DNA of 64,000 nucleotides. Source: Crocodylus rhombifer (Eukaryota > Chordata > Crocodylia > Crocodylidae). The notes under the pieces are model-generated. The model saw only the letters and a list, made by a program, of their open reading frames with translations. It was not told the origin of the DNA and ran no database searches. Within the stretch, counting starts at the first letter, position 1. The number at the start of each line of letters is the position of its first letter. The position numbers and the translations under genes were made by a program. This document shows positions 1-12,889 of this stretch, in pieces. The stretch is taken from NCBI GenBank assembly GCA_038503035.1, contig JAVSML010024622.1:1043097-1107096 (forward strand). Direction: 5' to 3'.

Positions 1-2304
1 ATATGAAATCCTTTGACTAGTTAAGGACTCTAGTGTAAATCCCATTGAAGTCAATGTGAAGTCAGTGGGTGTTGCATCAGTTTACCCTGGAGTTATTTTT
101 TTCAGGGCAGAATGGTTCTTGCTAGTATGATGGGAGCACCTGGGATAAGTGGATGATAGTTGCTTAAATCCCAATGTGGTGCTTTAACATGTTCCAAGCA
201 GAGTAGCTTATGTGAAGGGGTAAGAGGTTAAGAAGAGTAGTGAACTAACTGAAGTTTGTGATGGTGAGGGTGGCTTTTTCAGAGGAAACTGAAGAGTCTC
301 CAGAAGTTTTAGTACCAACTCAAAGTGACTCCTCTTTATATCTTATGTGTTCACTTTCCACACCTACCCCCTTCTTCCCTCCCCCATTCTTCTAGTCGCA
401 GGCTTTTGCTCAGGGTGGTTTTTCCTCTAGTCTCAGATGTGGATTCCTTCAGCATCTCCTGAGTTTCTCCTGCTGTCTGACTCTCACACCTTGCCCCCAT
501 CTCCCTTAACTTATATGTACCTCACCTTTCTGGGAGGATTGCACATGCCTGCCACACTGGAAGTTAGGACTCAGCCCCTTCTGTATTCGACAAGAGAAGC
601 TGCATGCCCCCTCCCACCACCACCAAAGGGCTCCATTGCGTAGGTTCTGGAGGATGCCTCTGTGCATCCATCCTTGCAAAGGCAGTGACTGCTGCTGCTG
701 GTTGTTGGGGCCAGACTCTATGAACTGCTGTTCTCCCTGACATCACTAAGAAGGCCTTTGCTTACTGCTGGTCTGTTTGTCCATCTGATTACCATGGGCA
801 AGGCCCACCTGGCTAACTAGTAGCCCCTTTTTGTGGGGGCTAATGGATGAATGCAACAACTAAATTCATGGGACAACTAATGAAAATAACAGGATAGTTA
901 TTTGTGTGGGTCAAAGGGTCAAAACATGAAAATAAGTGTGCCTGAGGGGGACACCAAGCACAGCCCCCCCAGGCCGCACCCACTGGTCCTCAAAGGCATT
1001 CAAGAAGCCGGTGGATGCCGCCCACTGGGACTGTGCCTGGAAACGTGCACGGACAGCCAGTAAACCTCTGGAAAGCCAAACACTTGAGACAGACTGACCC
1101 ACCTCATTTAGTGCTTTTCTGCTAGGTTCCTTTGTTTACTGACTGGAAGAACTGGAGTGGAAGATTTTTTCATTTTTTATTTTTTTTGGCCTCCTAGCAT
1201 CAGACGTTGAGAAGATCAAACTAGGGTTTGGCAAGGGATTTAGGCAAGGGATTTTTATCTGGGAGTCCACTGGGAGCATGGACTGCCTTCTTCCCTGTAC
1301 TTCTCCCTCATGCAACTCATCTCTCTCTTAATATTGGAGAGCAAAAAATATAAAGGCCTTGAACTTGCTTTTACACTTGAAAAGGCAAGTATTACAGGTC
1401 TGTTGTGGATTGTGCTTAGAAGACCAATGTGCTTTTTTTGGTACAGCTTGCTTATTGCATTACCTTCCAGTGGCAGAAAGCTGAGGGTATGCAGTATGCA
1501 GAATATTCCAGGACTAACAGGAACTCTTTGAATGCAAGCTTTACTTCCTGAAGAATAACAAAAGACCCTTCCAAGCTGTGGCCTTGATTCCCAGATCACT
1601 TACTTCTATGCACGCAGCAGGCACAGGCTTTTGAGTGCATTTTACACTTAGCAGTCATCTGAAGAGGTTTAAACATCTACACAAAGCATAACGGAGAGGA
1701 GAATTGGGACCTGTTTTATACAAGAATTGCATCATGTGTGGCAGCTATGTGGTAGGATCCAACAATACTACCCAGGAGTTTAGGGCAGAAACTGAATGAT
1801 AAAACATTACATTTTATATTGCAGGAGTAATTTTAGATCAGGAGAATGTAATTACCCATGTAGATAGATCTTTGTCTGTCTGTCTCCTGAACAGACATTT
1901 CTTATCTAATGTTCTTGAACTTCGTGACATCCAATGACATGGTTGACAAATTGCCAGAAGCAATGGTTTGCCACAGATCTGCATGTAAACTACATAATTT
2001 TAACAAAATTTGAACTCCCCATGCAGTCGTGTTTGCTTATGTCAATCTCTTTCTTGACAGATTAATAAAAGTTTTTTTTTTGTTTGAACTTCACCATTAA
2101 TCATTGCTTAAGGTTTTGACCCATTTTTGGCTGTATTTTGGGATCCTGTGAGGTGCATTTGATCCTCAGGTTACTCAGAAAACAACTAAAATGAATGTTT
2201 AGGAAAGGGTAATTTTGATAATTATAGCATGATGAAAGAACTAAATAGGCCTGTGATGAATGGTTCAAACCTCTAGCTAGCATCATGACTTGTTTGATCT
2301 CATT
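1..2304. other. Presumed VASH2 intron, no feature recognised
   Basis: Ordinary AT-rich non-coding DNA. Short open frames here have no recognisable similarity or codon structure. It is assigned to an intron only because the first VASH2 exon seen, at 14086, begins mid-codon. Confidence 0.5.
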
Positions 2305-2963
2305 GGGCGCATCTACACGAGATGCTTAACTGTGCAGTAGCGTAGTTTACTGTAAATTAAGCATGCTTACTACACAGTAAACCTTGCTAATTGTGAGTAA
2401 ACTTGCTACCTGCAATGCAAGTAGTGAATTTACATTTGACTGGTAACAGCGCAGTAAAGCTCATGTAGACGACGACTAGGAGCAAATCTGCTCCTGGTCA
2501 GTCATCCACCAGGAAGCAGGAGATCTCGCCCTGTCCCTGGAGCTGCCTGCTGCCAGGGTGGGCTCTGCCACAGAAGCCAGGGCAGGGACTAGGTCCCCCT
2601 GCCCCAGCAGCAGGGAGCTCCAAACCCCCTGCTCATCTGATGGGGGAGCAGAGGGCTGGGAGATCCTTATCTCTCAGTGCCAGCTCCACAGTTTCGGGGT
2701 TGGCTCTGGGAGATCCTTATCTCCAAACACCAGCTCTGTGGTCTGGGGCCAGTGCTGGGAGATCCTTATCTCCCAGCTCCAGTTCCATGGTTGTGGGGCT
2801 GGCACTGGGAAATAGGGTCTCCCAGCCCAAGCCCTGTGACTGTGGAGCTCAGGCTGGGAGATAAACCAATTACTGTGCAGTAAGTGTCTGCACGTGTAGA
2901 CGCGGATGCTTACTGCACAGTAATTAGCTCTGCTGCAGTAAAGCATCTCATGTAGATGTGCCC
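2305..2963. mobile_element. Fold-back DNA transposon (non-autonomous)
   Basis: The ends form inverted repeats: GGGCGCATCTACACGAGATG on the left, and on the right the complement of GGGCACATCTACATGAGATG. Further in, both sides repeat TTACTGTGCAGTAA-like blocks. No transposase frame is present. The centre (about 2520-2870) is GC-rich and contains a tandem array. No clear target duplication was found. Related ends occur near 8082, 43994 and 53331, so this is a dispersed family. Confidence 0.7.
2650..2870. repeat. About 50-bp tandem array, 4-5 units
   Basis: The block CTGGGAGATCCTTATCTC recurs with AGATCCTTAT starting at 2661, 2711 and 2760. Degenerate fourth and fifth copies (GGGAAATAGGG, GGGAGATAAAC) follow at about 2810 and 2859, giving a period of 49-50 bp. 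The units also share CCAGCTCC and GTGG blocks. The array lies inside the fold-back element. Confidence 0.75.
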
Positions 2964-4291
2964 TGTATATGGATTTAGGTTCTTATCTTCATACACCCAT
3001 CTTTGAAAATATTTACCATGGCAACTTTATACCTGAGTTTCTGTAAACTGGGAATAAAACCCAGCTTTCTACATTGGTCTAAGGTACTCTGATACAAGAA
3101 ACTGCATGAGTCAGATCATCAGATAGCATAAATTGAAATGAGTGGAACTACATAGATTTAAATCAACTAGGGGCTCTGGGTTTTTCAATGCAAATAGCGT
3201 TTAGAACTATTATGACTGACACCGGGAAACTGCTTGCTCTGGAATTGCTTTGTTATTGTTAGCAAATGAGTGTTAAGAATTATGATTGTAGACTGGAATT
3301 TTTGTTATTTATTGTAAGGAAAAATTACTTGGTTGGCATTGTGTTTTCCAGCTGCCCTATGCAGCTGTTAATGAAACTTGAAGCCAGGGAACAGGCTCCC
3401 ATTCAGCATGCCATGTAAGCAGTATGCAAGTTTATCCTTATTCAATAAAATAAGTACATGCTTGAGGACTTTTTAAAAAAAATATCAGAGGTTGCCCAGC
3501 ACTTTGCAAAATCAGGGTCAGTACACTGGAAAAAGGAAAATAATAATAATAAAAAAAATCAAAGGCTACTAGCCAAGGTGAAGGTTTCCATTTTGTTGCA
3601 AATGCTGCCTGCCAAATTCCCTTCTTTTCAGGGACACTTCCTGAGGCTGTAGGCTCAAACGAAAAGTTTTTTTTTGGATCACTGAAATCACAAAGCAGGA
3701 ACTGCAAAAGCTCACTGGGGGTGTTCAGGACTGTTCGGGAGCATGGATAAAACTAATTTTGCAAGTTTTTCTAGGATTTCTGCTGAAGTTGCAGTTTAGA
3801 ACCAAATTCCCCACATACAGCTGAGTTTCATCATGGTTTTGTTCTTTGTTCAGAACTCCACAGTAGGATGAATTGCATTGATAACTTTCATGGTTTGTTT
3901 TATAAATTATTGGGATTAGGTTGGAGGTAAAGGCCTAACCTTAGATTGGGACCCCTTTGTGAAGAGACCCATTTGAATTACCATGGCTGTAGTACATTAG
4001 GAGCTGCATTGTGGCAAGGCCCTTTATCTCCAAACTGGGACAAAGGGAGCTTACTTTATGAGACAGGCCTGAAGAATTTGTGATACAGTATATGCTTAAC
4101 AACTGTTTAAGTAGGATGGCCTCAGATGTTATCAGTTAGGGTTGGACTCTTAACAATGAGTGCTGTTCCTTATGGTATTGAGTTTTAATTGCTTTATTTG
4201 TGTGACTATAGTCAAACACCTAAGTTCAGTGCTTTCTTATTTGCATGAGGAAAAACATGCAATCTGGCCTTGCAAGTCTGTCTCTCTAGAA
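2964..4291. other. Intronic DNA, no feature recognised
   Basis: AT-rich sequence with no exon or clear repeat recognised; a short A/T run near 3538-3560 is simple sequence. Confidence 0.45.
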
Positions 4292-4573
4292 CAGGGGTCA
4301 GCAACCCCTGGCATGCAAGGCCATTTTGCTTAGCACACCACCACCAGCCTGAGCTCTAAGCAGCTGCTGCCAGCCAGGGGGCCCAGGCTGCTCCCAGCAG
4401 GCGGTTGGGAGGCTGCAAGCTCTGCTGCAAGCAGACTGGGCTCTGTGGGCTGGCTGTAGCCAGGAGGCTGCAAACAACTGCTCCGGACTCTGGCATGTTG
4501 GTGCTCCGGCAACTTCCAAGGTAGACATTGTGTTTTTTTTGGCACCCCGGCCAAAAAACGTTGCCTACTTCTG
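4292..4573. mobile_element. hAT-like non-autonomous element
   Basis: The left end is CAGGGGTCAGCAACC and the right end is the complement of CAGAAGTAGGCAACG, a typical hAT terminal repeat. Flanking octamers CTCTAGAA (4284-4291) and ATCTAGAA (4574-4581) match at 7 of 8 positions, as expected for an old hAT target duplication. The interior is GC-rich and non-coding. Confidence 0.8.
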
Positions 4574-6418
4574 ATCTAGAAGGTTACCCAAAGTTTGTTC
4601 CAACCTTTCTGTAATGGAGAGCAACCTCTGTAATTTGAGCTTCAGGGGATTTTAGGGGAAGGTCCAAAATTTAGCATTTCCCTGAAGCCCAGGAAAACTG
4701 CTGTTGACTGGAAATGACCTGAAACCACAGAGGACAGGGAGGGTGTGGAAAAAGTAAAACACCCCCAAAACTTACTTGAAACTGGACAAGACAGCAGAGC
4801 CCTGGAAATACTGTGGAAGTCCCATGTGTTTCTAGGGGCAGCCAATCAGGTTGTTTGATTCTCTGCTTTGGCAGGGAGTTTAAAAGCCCTGCCCAGAGTA
4901 GAGCAGGTAGGTGCCCTCTGCCCTAGGGGCTGTGGGGATAGGCATACTGGGTGTCTGCCCCTGCAGCTGGGCATGGGGCGCAGGGTGCCACCACTGCAGG
5001 GGCTTCTGCCTGCAAGGCATGGATCTCCAAAGGCTTGCTCTGCTTTACTGCTACATGGGAGTAGAGGGGAATTCTCCCTCATGCCCCCACCTAAAAATTG
5101 TTGTTTAGTAAGTGGTAAGCTTTACTTTTTTTTACAATAGCTGAAAAACAGCCTGTTCAGTGGTAATCAGCCCCATGGCAGGTTCCCTCAGCCAATGAAA
5201 GGTATTCATTTGTACCTGTGTGCATTTGGCTGGGCAGGGACACGTCTTGCTGTAGCCTTATTTTGTTTATGCAAGACACAAAAAGTTGAAGGAAGTCCGG
5301 TCTCTGGTTTCCTGGTGGAAAATCAAGACACAAATGGATTGAGTGATTTGTCTGTCACTATAAACTGTGGCATAGTCAGGAACTGGACCTAGGTCTTTGA
5401 ACTCACAGTGTGGTATGTTAGAAACTACAGAGATACTGAAGATGAATAACAGCGTGTAAGATGTCTTGTCCACTGTGGAAGGGAGGGCCAGACAGGACAG
5501 GGATTTATTATCTGTATCAGTCTGATTCACGAGGGAATAACAATTCGTAGCTCAGCCCTAGGAAGGAGAGCATGAATTATCTATATAAGTGACCCTTGCT
5601 GTTAAGGGAGACAGGCTTGATATGATGCAATATTTTAAAACTCTGTTAAGGATAACTCACTGTCTGACAGCTTTCACTTAGACAGCCAGATACCCTGTGG
5701 GTTTGTCTAGACTAGAAATAAAAGTTTCAAAAGCATCCAGGCCCAGTTCTGTAGTACAGCTCAGCTATGTGGGTCAGCGTGTAGAGTAAGAAATGCAAGA
5801 ATCTGCAGGAATCACACTTTACAAGCATTGTATGCTGCTATTTCTCTGCTGCAAAAGTAAGTCCAGTGTAGACTTATGGCATGTGCATGCCATTGTCACA
5901 GCTTTGTATAGATAGATACCTGGACCTTCTTTAAATGAGCTGGCTTCAGTATTAGCAACAGGTTGGCACAGCAGCACAGAGCTCAGCATGAGCTTATATT
6001 TATCCTACACCTCAGGCAAGTTTTAGTGTCAGAGCTGTGGCTGCACTGTTACTGGCGCCTGAACCAGCTTGTTTAAAGCCAGTTTGGGTACCTCTACACT
6101 TAACCAGCAGCACAGGCCATTCTCAAAAGCTCTTCTATACCAGACATTTGCATCACTATGTGTGAACTGGATAGTCACAATAGTACAACCCCCTAGTGTG
6201 GATGCTGCTGTGCTGGTATAAACATGCTCTAACCTGGTGTATCTAGTCCCGTGTGCGAAGAGAAAAAGCCTTTCTGTGGAGAAGTCAGTGGCCACATACG
6301 GCTTTTACTTTTAAAAATAAATCACATAACTGCTTTTGAGTACTTGATTGTGTCATAGCCTTAATTAATACAACTGTAAACGGAGGTTGAGATACTTAAA
6401 AAATCTATTGTTCTAGGA
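4574..6418. other. Intronic DNA with weak repeat remnants
   Basis: Sequence at about 5320-5405 resembles a MIR/CORE-SINE (CATAGTCAGGAACTGGACCT, then AGGTCTTTGAACTCA). Two stretches, about 5697-5880 and 6080-6290, begin and end with TCTAGACTAG- or CTCTACACT-type motifs like those of reptile DNA transposons, but I could not fix their borders. Confidence 0.4.
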
Positions 6419-6734
6419 CAGCGTTTCCCAACCTTTTTGAGCACAAAGCACACTTACATTAATAAATATTTTCCACAACACACCTGTTAAGGTATTTCCC
6501 ACCCCCATACTTATGAGCTCATCACCACAGCTCAATTCTGCCGTGCAGCTGTTCAGAGCCTTGCAAACTGTGCGTCCCCCACAGCCAACATGTGCACAAG
6601 TCTTCTGTGAATATCTCACTGACGTGGCTTACTCCTTAGTGCTAGGCAGCTGGAGAACTTTCTTTTCATTATTCCAAAATACTCATGGTACACCAGGGAG
6701 GCCTTCGCGGCACACCACCGGTTGAAAAACACTG
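6419..6734. mobile_element. hAT-like non-autonomous element with target duplication
   Basis: Ends are CAGCGTTTCCCAACC and the complement of CAGTGTTTTTCAACC. The flanks TTCTAGGA (6411-6418) and TTCTACGA (6735-6742) match at 7 of 8 positions, giving a well-defined hAT insertion of 316 bp without coding capacity. Confidence 0.85.
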
Positions 6735-8081
6735 TTCTACGACACTCACATGAACCACAACAAGAGGCATAGACAGACGTGACAATTTTCACCCAATCTG
6801 GCCCCTGAAAGCACTCTACAAGTGTGACCAAACAGAAGTGCATGGCTGCAAAGTGCTTTAAAAGGGCCCAATCCCACACATGAAGGTTCAGATGAAGATG
6901 TTTCAAAACATAGCATCTTCAGTAACTTGTGTCTGTCTGTGTCCCAGCCCTGAAGCTGTTTTCAGAATGGGAGTGGGGAAAGGGAGTAGAGGGGGTTGAG
7001 TCTGGGATTTTTTCAGCTGGCGCTGGAGGGTGGGGTGGGTGGAATAGAGCTCCCCAAAATGGTGGGGCTTCAATCCACCAACCCCACCTTCTAGTGCCTG
7101 CTGAAAATCCCCCCAAACTGAACGTCCTCCACCTCCTTTTCACCCTCCAATTTTGAAACCAGAGACACCCAGGGAGGAAGGAGGGGTTGTTGCTAGGGGA
7201 AACTGGCTTATCTCCAGCAGCAGGATTCCCCAACCACAGTGAATTTCCTTTGGACCCAACAGCGAACTTCTGTTTGGTTCCGGGGGATACTGTAACTCAG
7301 ACAGCTTCCTGCAAAGCATTATGAATTACAGTGTGGGGCTGTTCTTCTGTCTGAGCCCAGGGTAACACATATGTGGCCTGAGACACATGGCTGAGGGTAA
7401 CTTGTAACTAGAGTCAGTGATTGGTCATTTTATTTGAGTTAAACAAAAAGTGAAAACTCACACGCAGACAAGATGGCTGAGTCAGATCCTAAAGGTCTGG
7501 AGAAACGACAGCACGGAGACTGATCTGCAAAGAACTTAGAACTGAGAAATTCTGTGCTGGAGAGGGTAGTAGGTAATTGATTAAAGAATGAATAAAGGAG
7601 TGACAAAAGCAGACCAATGAGAGTTAATTAACCAAACAAGAGAAAACACTCTTTCAACACACCTATTCTCAAAAAACCCCAAGGGGATTGTAAAGAACAC
7701 TTGCTGCGCATTGTATAAAGACAATAACTTGGAAAGGATATTTGAACATCTGCTTCTTGTCTCTCACTCCAAGTTACTTGCTTTCTTTCTCTCTAATGAG
7801 AAAGCAATACTAAATTTAGCCAGGGTGGGCTTCCTTTGCTTTAAAGGAAATCTCTAAAACTCCATTCATTTCCTTTTTGTACACCAGGAATAGGAGGTAA
7901 TCCAAGTGAGGGCATAAAGACATGAAACTATTTACTTTAGGTAACTTGCCCATTGACACATTATATGATATAGAACTGCAGGGAAAAGATTCCTAAGTGG
8001 GGCAGTCTGATGAGGGGAGGTTCATGTATTTGGTACATGGAGAAGATCTGCTTCTCAGGTTTGGGAGGTAGGGTCAAACTA
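6735..8081. other. Intronic DNA, possible MIR remnant
   Basis: No exon recognised. About 7890-7985 (GGTAACTTGCCCATTGACAC and surroundings) looks like the body of a MIR-type SINE. The G-rich stretch around 6970-7170 has no recognised identity. Confidence 0.35.
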
Positions 8082-8292
8082 GCTGCATCTACACGAGACA
8101 CTGATTGTGCAGTAGCCCAGTACTACTGTGCAGTAGAGTTGTGTGGCAAAAACTGTGATGCGACACTACTGTGCAGTATTATTAGGCTACAGCACAGTGG
8201 TGTCACAAAAAGGGGTTTGGCGCTACTGCACAGTAAGTACTAAATGACTGTGCTGTAACAACTGCAGTCGGCATCTCCTATAGACATGGCCA
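8082..8292. mobile_element. Short fold-back DNA element
   Basis: The left end GCATCTACACGAGAC and the right end, the complement of GGCCATGTCTATAGGAGATG, resemble the ends of the 2305-2963 element. The interior repeatedly contains ACTGTGCAGTA and its variants. It is non-coding. Confidence 0.55.
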
Positions 8293-8794
8293 CTATGATT
8301 GTGCACTCCGGTAAGGAGGGAAGCTGGATGAAGTACAGATGATCTTAATTTAAGGCTCCTCCCTTTCCTACCAGGGGCTGTAGATCTGACAAGTACATTG
8401 AAGTTGGTGGGAAAATTCCCATTGGATCAGATGCTGCTGTTTGGTAGGAGGGGGGGCAGAATGAGCACCTCTTACTCTATTACAGAAGATGCCTTTGAAC
8501 TGGAATTTTTGGATTTAATGAAGGATCATTACAGGAAAGGCAAATAAGATGAATTAAAACAAATGTAAATTTTAAGGACCTGACACAAATCCTGTTAGAA
8601 GTCACAGAAAGATTCCCATTGGCCTCAGAAAGACTGTGTTACAGCTTAATATTTGTATTATGAGTTAAACAAAAAGTTCCCCCCCGGAACATTTTGCAAA
8701 TCCAAAATAAAATAACATCCAGTGGATTTTTTGCAGTACTGACAAGGATTCTGAAACCTATCTCTACAGGAATGAGTTGTATGTGAGTGACATT

Positions 8795-9470
8795 TCTGAA
8801 GACAGAAGCTACAAGAAGATAGGACTAGAAGAGACCTTTGAGCCTGGTCCCCTGTTATTGCAGGCAACCACATCATATACCCCTTTTATAAAACCATCCA
8901 AATTCCATCTTAAAACTTCTATAGTGGTTGGCTTTTTTTTGCTCTCATTATTACTGGAGAGCTGTTCCAGAACTTCACTACATTGGTGCTAAGAAAAAAA
9001 AAAAGAAAAAAAAATATATATAAAAATTTCCTGCCTAAATTTGTTCATGGCCAGTTCATACCTATTTGCTCTTGTGCCAGCATTGTCCTTTAGCTTAAAT
9101 AGTTCTTTTCCCTTGGGGGTGTTTATATGTGATCTCTTTACAGAGGAGATGATTGCTGTCTTGTTTTTTTGGAACTAAGCAAGCCAGGTCCTCTTCTAGT
9201 CTCTGCTCATATATAACACCCTCCTTTCCTGGGATCAACCTACCAGTCCTTCTTTATACTTGTTCCCATGTGAATTTATCTTTCCTGAATGTGGGTGACC
9301 TGAAATATATACAATATACCAGATATGGCCTCGGCAATGTCAGGGCAAGTTCTACCACAGCACCTCAGCAGTTTGTCACAAATCTGAGCTGGAGGAACCA
9401 TCTGTAGCGGAGCATAGATAGTTCATTTACTTTAGCTAATTGGTCCCTGGCCTTACTGATGAAACTGCAA
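8795..9470 (-). mobile_element. Old CR1-type LINE 3' fragment
   Basis: In - orientation this matches the 3' region of an old CR1/L3-like LINE. Blocks such as CTAAATTTGTTCATGGCCAG and GTCCTTTAGCTTAAATAG are the complement of blocks in the + strand copy near 37800-37900, so the two copies support each other. The degraded copy has no usable frame and carries an A/T-rich expansion at 8993-9023. Confidence 0.7.
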
Positions 9471-10432
9471 GCAGTGGTGATTTAATCTAGAAATGTGTCA
9501 GTGTGAACTGGACCAAGTAGCTAACTCACTCCATATATATAACTGAACAGTGATTTAATGGTAACCAGTACTTAGTGTCCTAGCTTAGTTTCATACTGGT
9601 GAGAGTGAAATGCTCTAAAATCCCATTCTGCCCTCTGTTGTGAGAGACTATTGTAATTCCATGATTCTGATGCCAATGCAGAAGACCAAGACTGTGAGAG
9701 GCAGACCACAAGTTCATTGTGTAATAAGCCCATTGATTGCCCCACAGATTGAATTTAAGTAGCTCTTACTGGCTTTTCCATATCTTGGAGAGCTGTGATT
9801 TGAGACAAATGAGTTCATACGTTGTGAACAGAGCACACGCTAAATACGACTTGGTATTTAAACAATATGAATATTGCCGTGGTAGATCAGTTTTTACTAA
9901 TTTGGCTGCTCATTTGTATCAATTCATTTACAACGGTTCCCCAGCCACGGAAGCATTAATATTGGACCCATGCTGCCTTGCATTTGGAATTAATGATGAG
10001 ACTGAATTTTTAAAAGTAGGCAATATTTTAAAAGTAGGCAATAAGGGATGCAGTGCAGTAGCCAGTGGAGACACTGGGCTCATAATGTGTGTATCATCTT
10101 GTGTGACTCTTATTCAACTGGTATCTGTTTCTAAACTATAATGGCACGTATATATAATTTGATAATGCCTCCACTTCTGCTAGGGAGTGGCACCATGAAA
10201 GAAGACCCTGCTTGCTCACTTCTGTTCCATGTATGCCAAATGCTAAAGCAGTGATGTGGCTGCTATTGGAGAGCTGTTTAGCACATGTCAGCAGCCATGC
10301 CTGGGAGGCGTAAGGGGGGCAGTAGGTATGTCCTGGGCATGTGTCAAACAGTGGGGACAAGGCACTTTTTTGGTATTTGGTGTTCATGGGCAGGGCATTG
10401 TGATAGGGTCTCCTCCTGTCATGGGCATAGGC
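9471..10432. other. Intronic DNA with a perfect 18-bp tandem duplication
   Basis: A 134-codon open frame at 9737-10141 has no recognisable domain or similarity and is left uncalled. Within it, TTTTAAAAGTAGGCAATA occurs twice without a gap (10008-10025 and 10026-10043), which points to a recent slippage event rather than coding constraint. Confidence 0.5.
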
Positions 10433-11335
10433 CAGGGGTTTTCAACCTTTTTTAACAAGTGTACTCCTTCTGTCTCGAAGTTTCAGCTCATGTATCCCTT
10501 TGTATTTTTTTTCTTGTTTTTAAGGGGTGGGGCAGAGGGGGGCAGATTGAGGCCCCTGCCATGGGGGAGGGAGTGGGGCTGAGGCAGAGGCAGGCGCTAC
10601 ACAGCCAGGGGGAGTGTGGGAAGGAGCCATGAGTGGCTTGTCTGGGGGGGAGGGGCTGCTCCCACCATTGCACACATCCCACAAAGGCACGGCGGGGCCT
10701 GTGCCTCCGTATCTGTGCCTGGGGTGGGGCCAAGGCTGCACTGGGCTCTTCCCAGCTGGGGCTGGGCTGTGCTGTGCTGGGGCAGGCGGTGGCAGTGCTG
10801 GGAGGGGGGCTACAGTAGGGGCTGCAGCTGGGAGGGGGGCTGAAGTCCCACTCCCAGCACCACCACCGCCTGCCCCAGCACAGCCTGGCACAACCCCCCT
10901 GCCAGAAACAACCCAGTGCTGCCCTGGCTCCAGCCTGCCGTGGCAGCCTGCCCTCACCCCACGTGCAGATTCAGGACCACACGTTCCCCCCATGCCCTTC
11001 TGAGATGTGTGCAATGGCGGAAGCCAACCCCCCCACGCACAGCTCAGTCCTGTGCCCTACCCCAGCTGGGCAGCCCCTACCTCTGCCCTAGCCCCACTCC
11101 CTCCCCCACCGCTGGGGCCTCTGTCTGCCCTCTTCCCTCACAACAGACTTACCAGCTGGACCCGGCTGCTCTCCATGCTGCCGGGCTGCGCTCCTGGCTA
11201 CCTGTGTGCTGTGCTTCAGCTGTGCACATGCATGCAGCATTTATCGGCCACATTATTGGCCACATCAGTTCTGTGTACCCCATGACCTTTTTAAGTACCC
11301 CTAGGGGTACGCATACCCCCGGTTGGCAACCACTT
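10433..11335. mobile_element. hAT-like non-autonomous element, GC-rich interior
   Basis: Ends are CAGGGGTTTTCAACC and the complement of AAGTGGTTGCCAACC. Flanking octamers GCATAGGC and GTATAGGG agree at 6 of 8 positions. The 900-bp interior is GC-rich, which produces several long overlapping open frames on both strands. None has recognisable protein similarity. Confidence 0.75.
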
Positions 11336-12889
11336 GTATAGGGTGTCTGTATTGTTTAAATTTGCTTAATGTAGGGCAGAACAAAAGAGATGAGTCTCTG
11401 TTACAACTCATGCCCAGAATTCAAAGCTGTCGTGTTTCTTCCTATATAAGCATGTAAGCCCTGGCTCAGTAGTGTTGTAGGGCATATCTGAGGCCCATCA
11501 GGATGGGACTGGCACTGAAAGAATGGCACCTTCTCTCCATTAGATTTTGCTGTGAGTAGTCATAGAGTCCAAAGGACTTCCTCTCCTTGTTTCTCTGGCT
11601 AACACTGTGGAGCCATTGGTTACTCTGACTAGTACTGTGGAGCCAGATGAATGGTATTCTGTTCTGCCCCAACATCAGAACTGTTGAGTGCCCCAGTACC
11701 ATCTGCATTACTGGTGGCGAGTCTCTGTGAGCTAAATAGGATCCAGCTTGACCCTTCACATTTGTCGGTGGAGTTTGCATTCAGTGGACTGTCAGTGGAC
11801 GGTCACTCAAAATTCATCTTTTCCCTTGTAAACTGGATATGGATTAATTAGCAGAACTAACAGGAAGCCCGTGATGCCATTGTTACTGAATTCCTGCTCA
11901 GAACACAGGCTCTAAAATGGGTTAAGCTGTACGATATCAGAAATAGGAGTGTGGTGGTTTGGCATGTGAATATTTTCATCGGCCTCTCTGGTGTGGGGTG
12001 GATTGGGAGAAGGGCTAGGATTAGAGAAAAGAATTTTCAAAATACAACTTCCCTCCTGTTCATGGGGTGTGTGTATTTAAACTTTTCAGTATCTAATGAG
12101 CACAACTTTCTTCTTTCTCTTATCTTTTTCCTGGATCTCTTCCTGTCCCCTTCCATGCTCTGTTTCTCTCTCCATCTTTCCAGGGTATCCAGAAAAGAAC
12201 TAACTTATTGAATGAAAGCATCGGGCCTGTTCTCCAGTACAATAGCCCTTTCTTAGCTGCACTGAGATCAGATTGTTTGTCCCTGGTTATCTCTTTAAAA
12301 GTGCTGCAAACCCATCCCATCCGCCCCATTACAGGAAGACATATCAAGCACTTAACCTTCATTTAAACAGAGGGCTGGGGGCATTTAAAAAGCTGCTATC
12401 TTTGGAATGAAGGCTGGGCACTCCCGTTGCAGGTTCTTGCAGAACTAATGCTTTCCAACGTGTCTGTGCACCCTTAAACAGTGCTCATGCAGTCCCCAGA
12501 AGGGGAGCAGGTTAGTGAAGAGGAGATGGAGAAACAGATATATATTGCCAGGCTGTCTTCAGAGTTGCAAAAGGATTGGGTTGCCCAGTTCTCATTAATT
12601 TCCAGATATTGTGTCCAGTCCTGTTAGACAGTTTTGAAAATCTCACTACTTGAGTGTGAGGATCCCATAGCTCATCCCATTACTTCTAGTTGTAAGGGAT
12701 ACTTGCTGGCTAAGTCTCTAGTCACAAATGTTTGAAGTTCGAGTTTTATTGGCTAGTGCTGGCACAGAGGGAGTAGTGGTCAGGGGTTATATGTGCCTGA
12801 TCTTGTCACCATGAGGCTTGGTGCATCTTTGTGTTATTCTTTTACTATTTCTATGTGGGAATCTCACTTTCTAAATAGGCAATGGTATG
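11336..12889. other. Intronic DNA, no feature recognised
   Basis: Non-coding AT-rich sequence; a pyrimidine-rich stretch at about 12105-12182 resembles a polypyrimidine tract but no exon with vasohibin similarity follows. Confidence 0.4.

Noticed and set aside
9737..10141. 134-codon open frame on the + strand
   Set aside because: No recognisable domain, signal or similarity; it contains an exact 18-bp tandem duplication and lies in AT-rich intron. Probably chance.
10520..11014. 164-codon open frame rich in Pro, Ala and Gly, with overlapping frames on the other strand
   Set aside because: Lies wholly inside the GC-rich interior of a hAT-like element; several frames are open at once because stop codons are rare in such composition.
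12105..12200. Pyrimidine-rich tract followed by CCAG as a possible upstream VASH2 exon
   Set aside because: The translation after the AG does not resemble the vasohibin segment expected before LMETAKEM, and no donor in the right phase follows.
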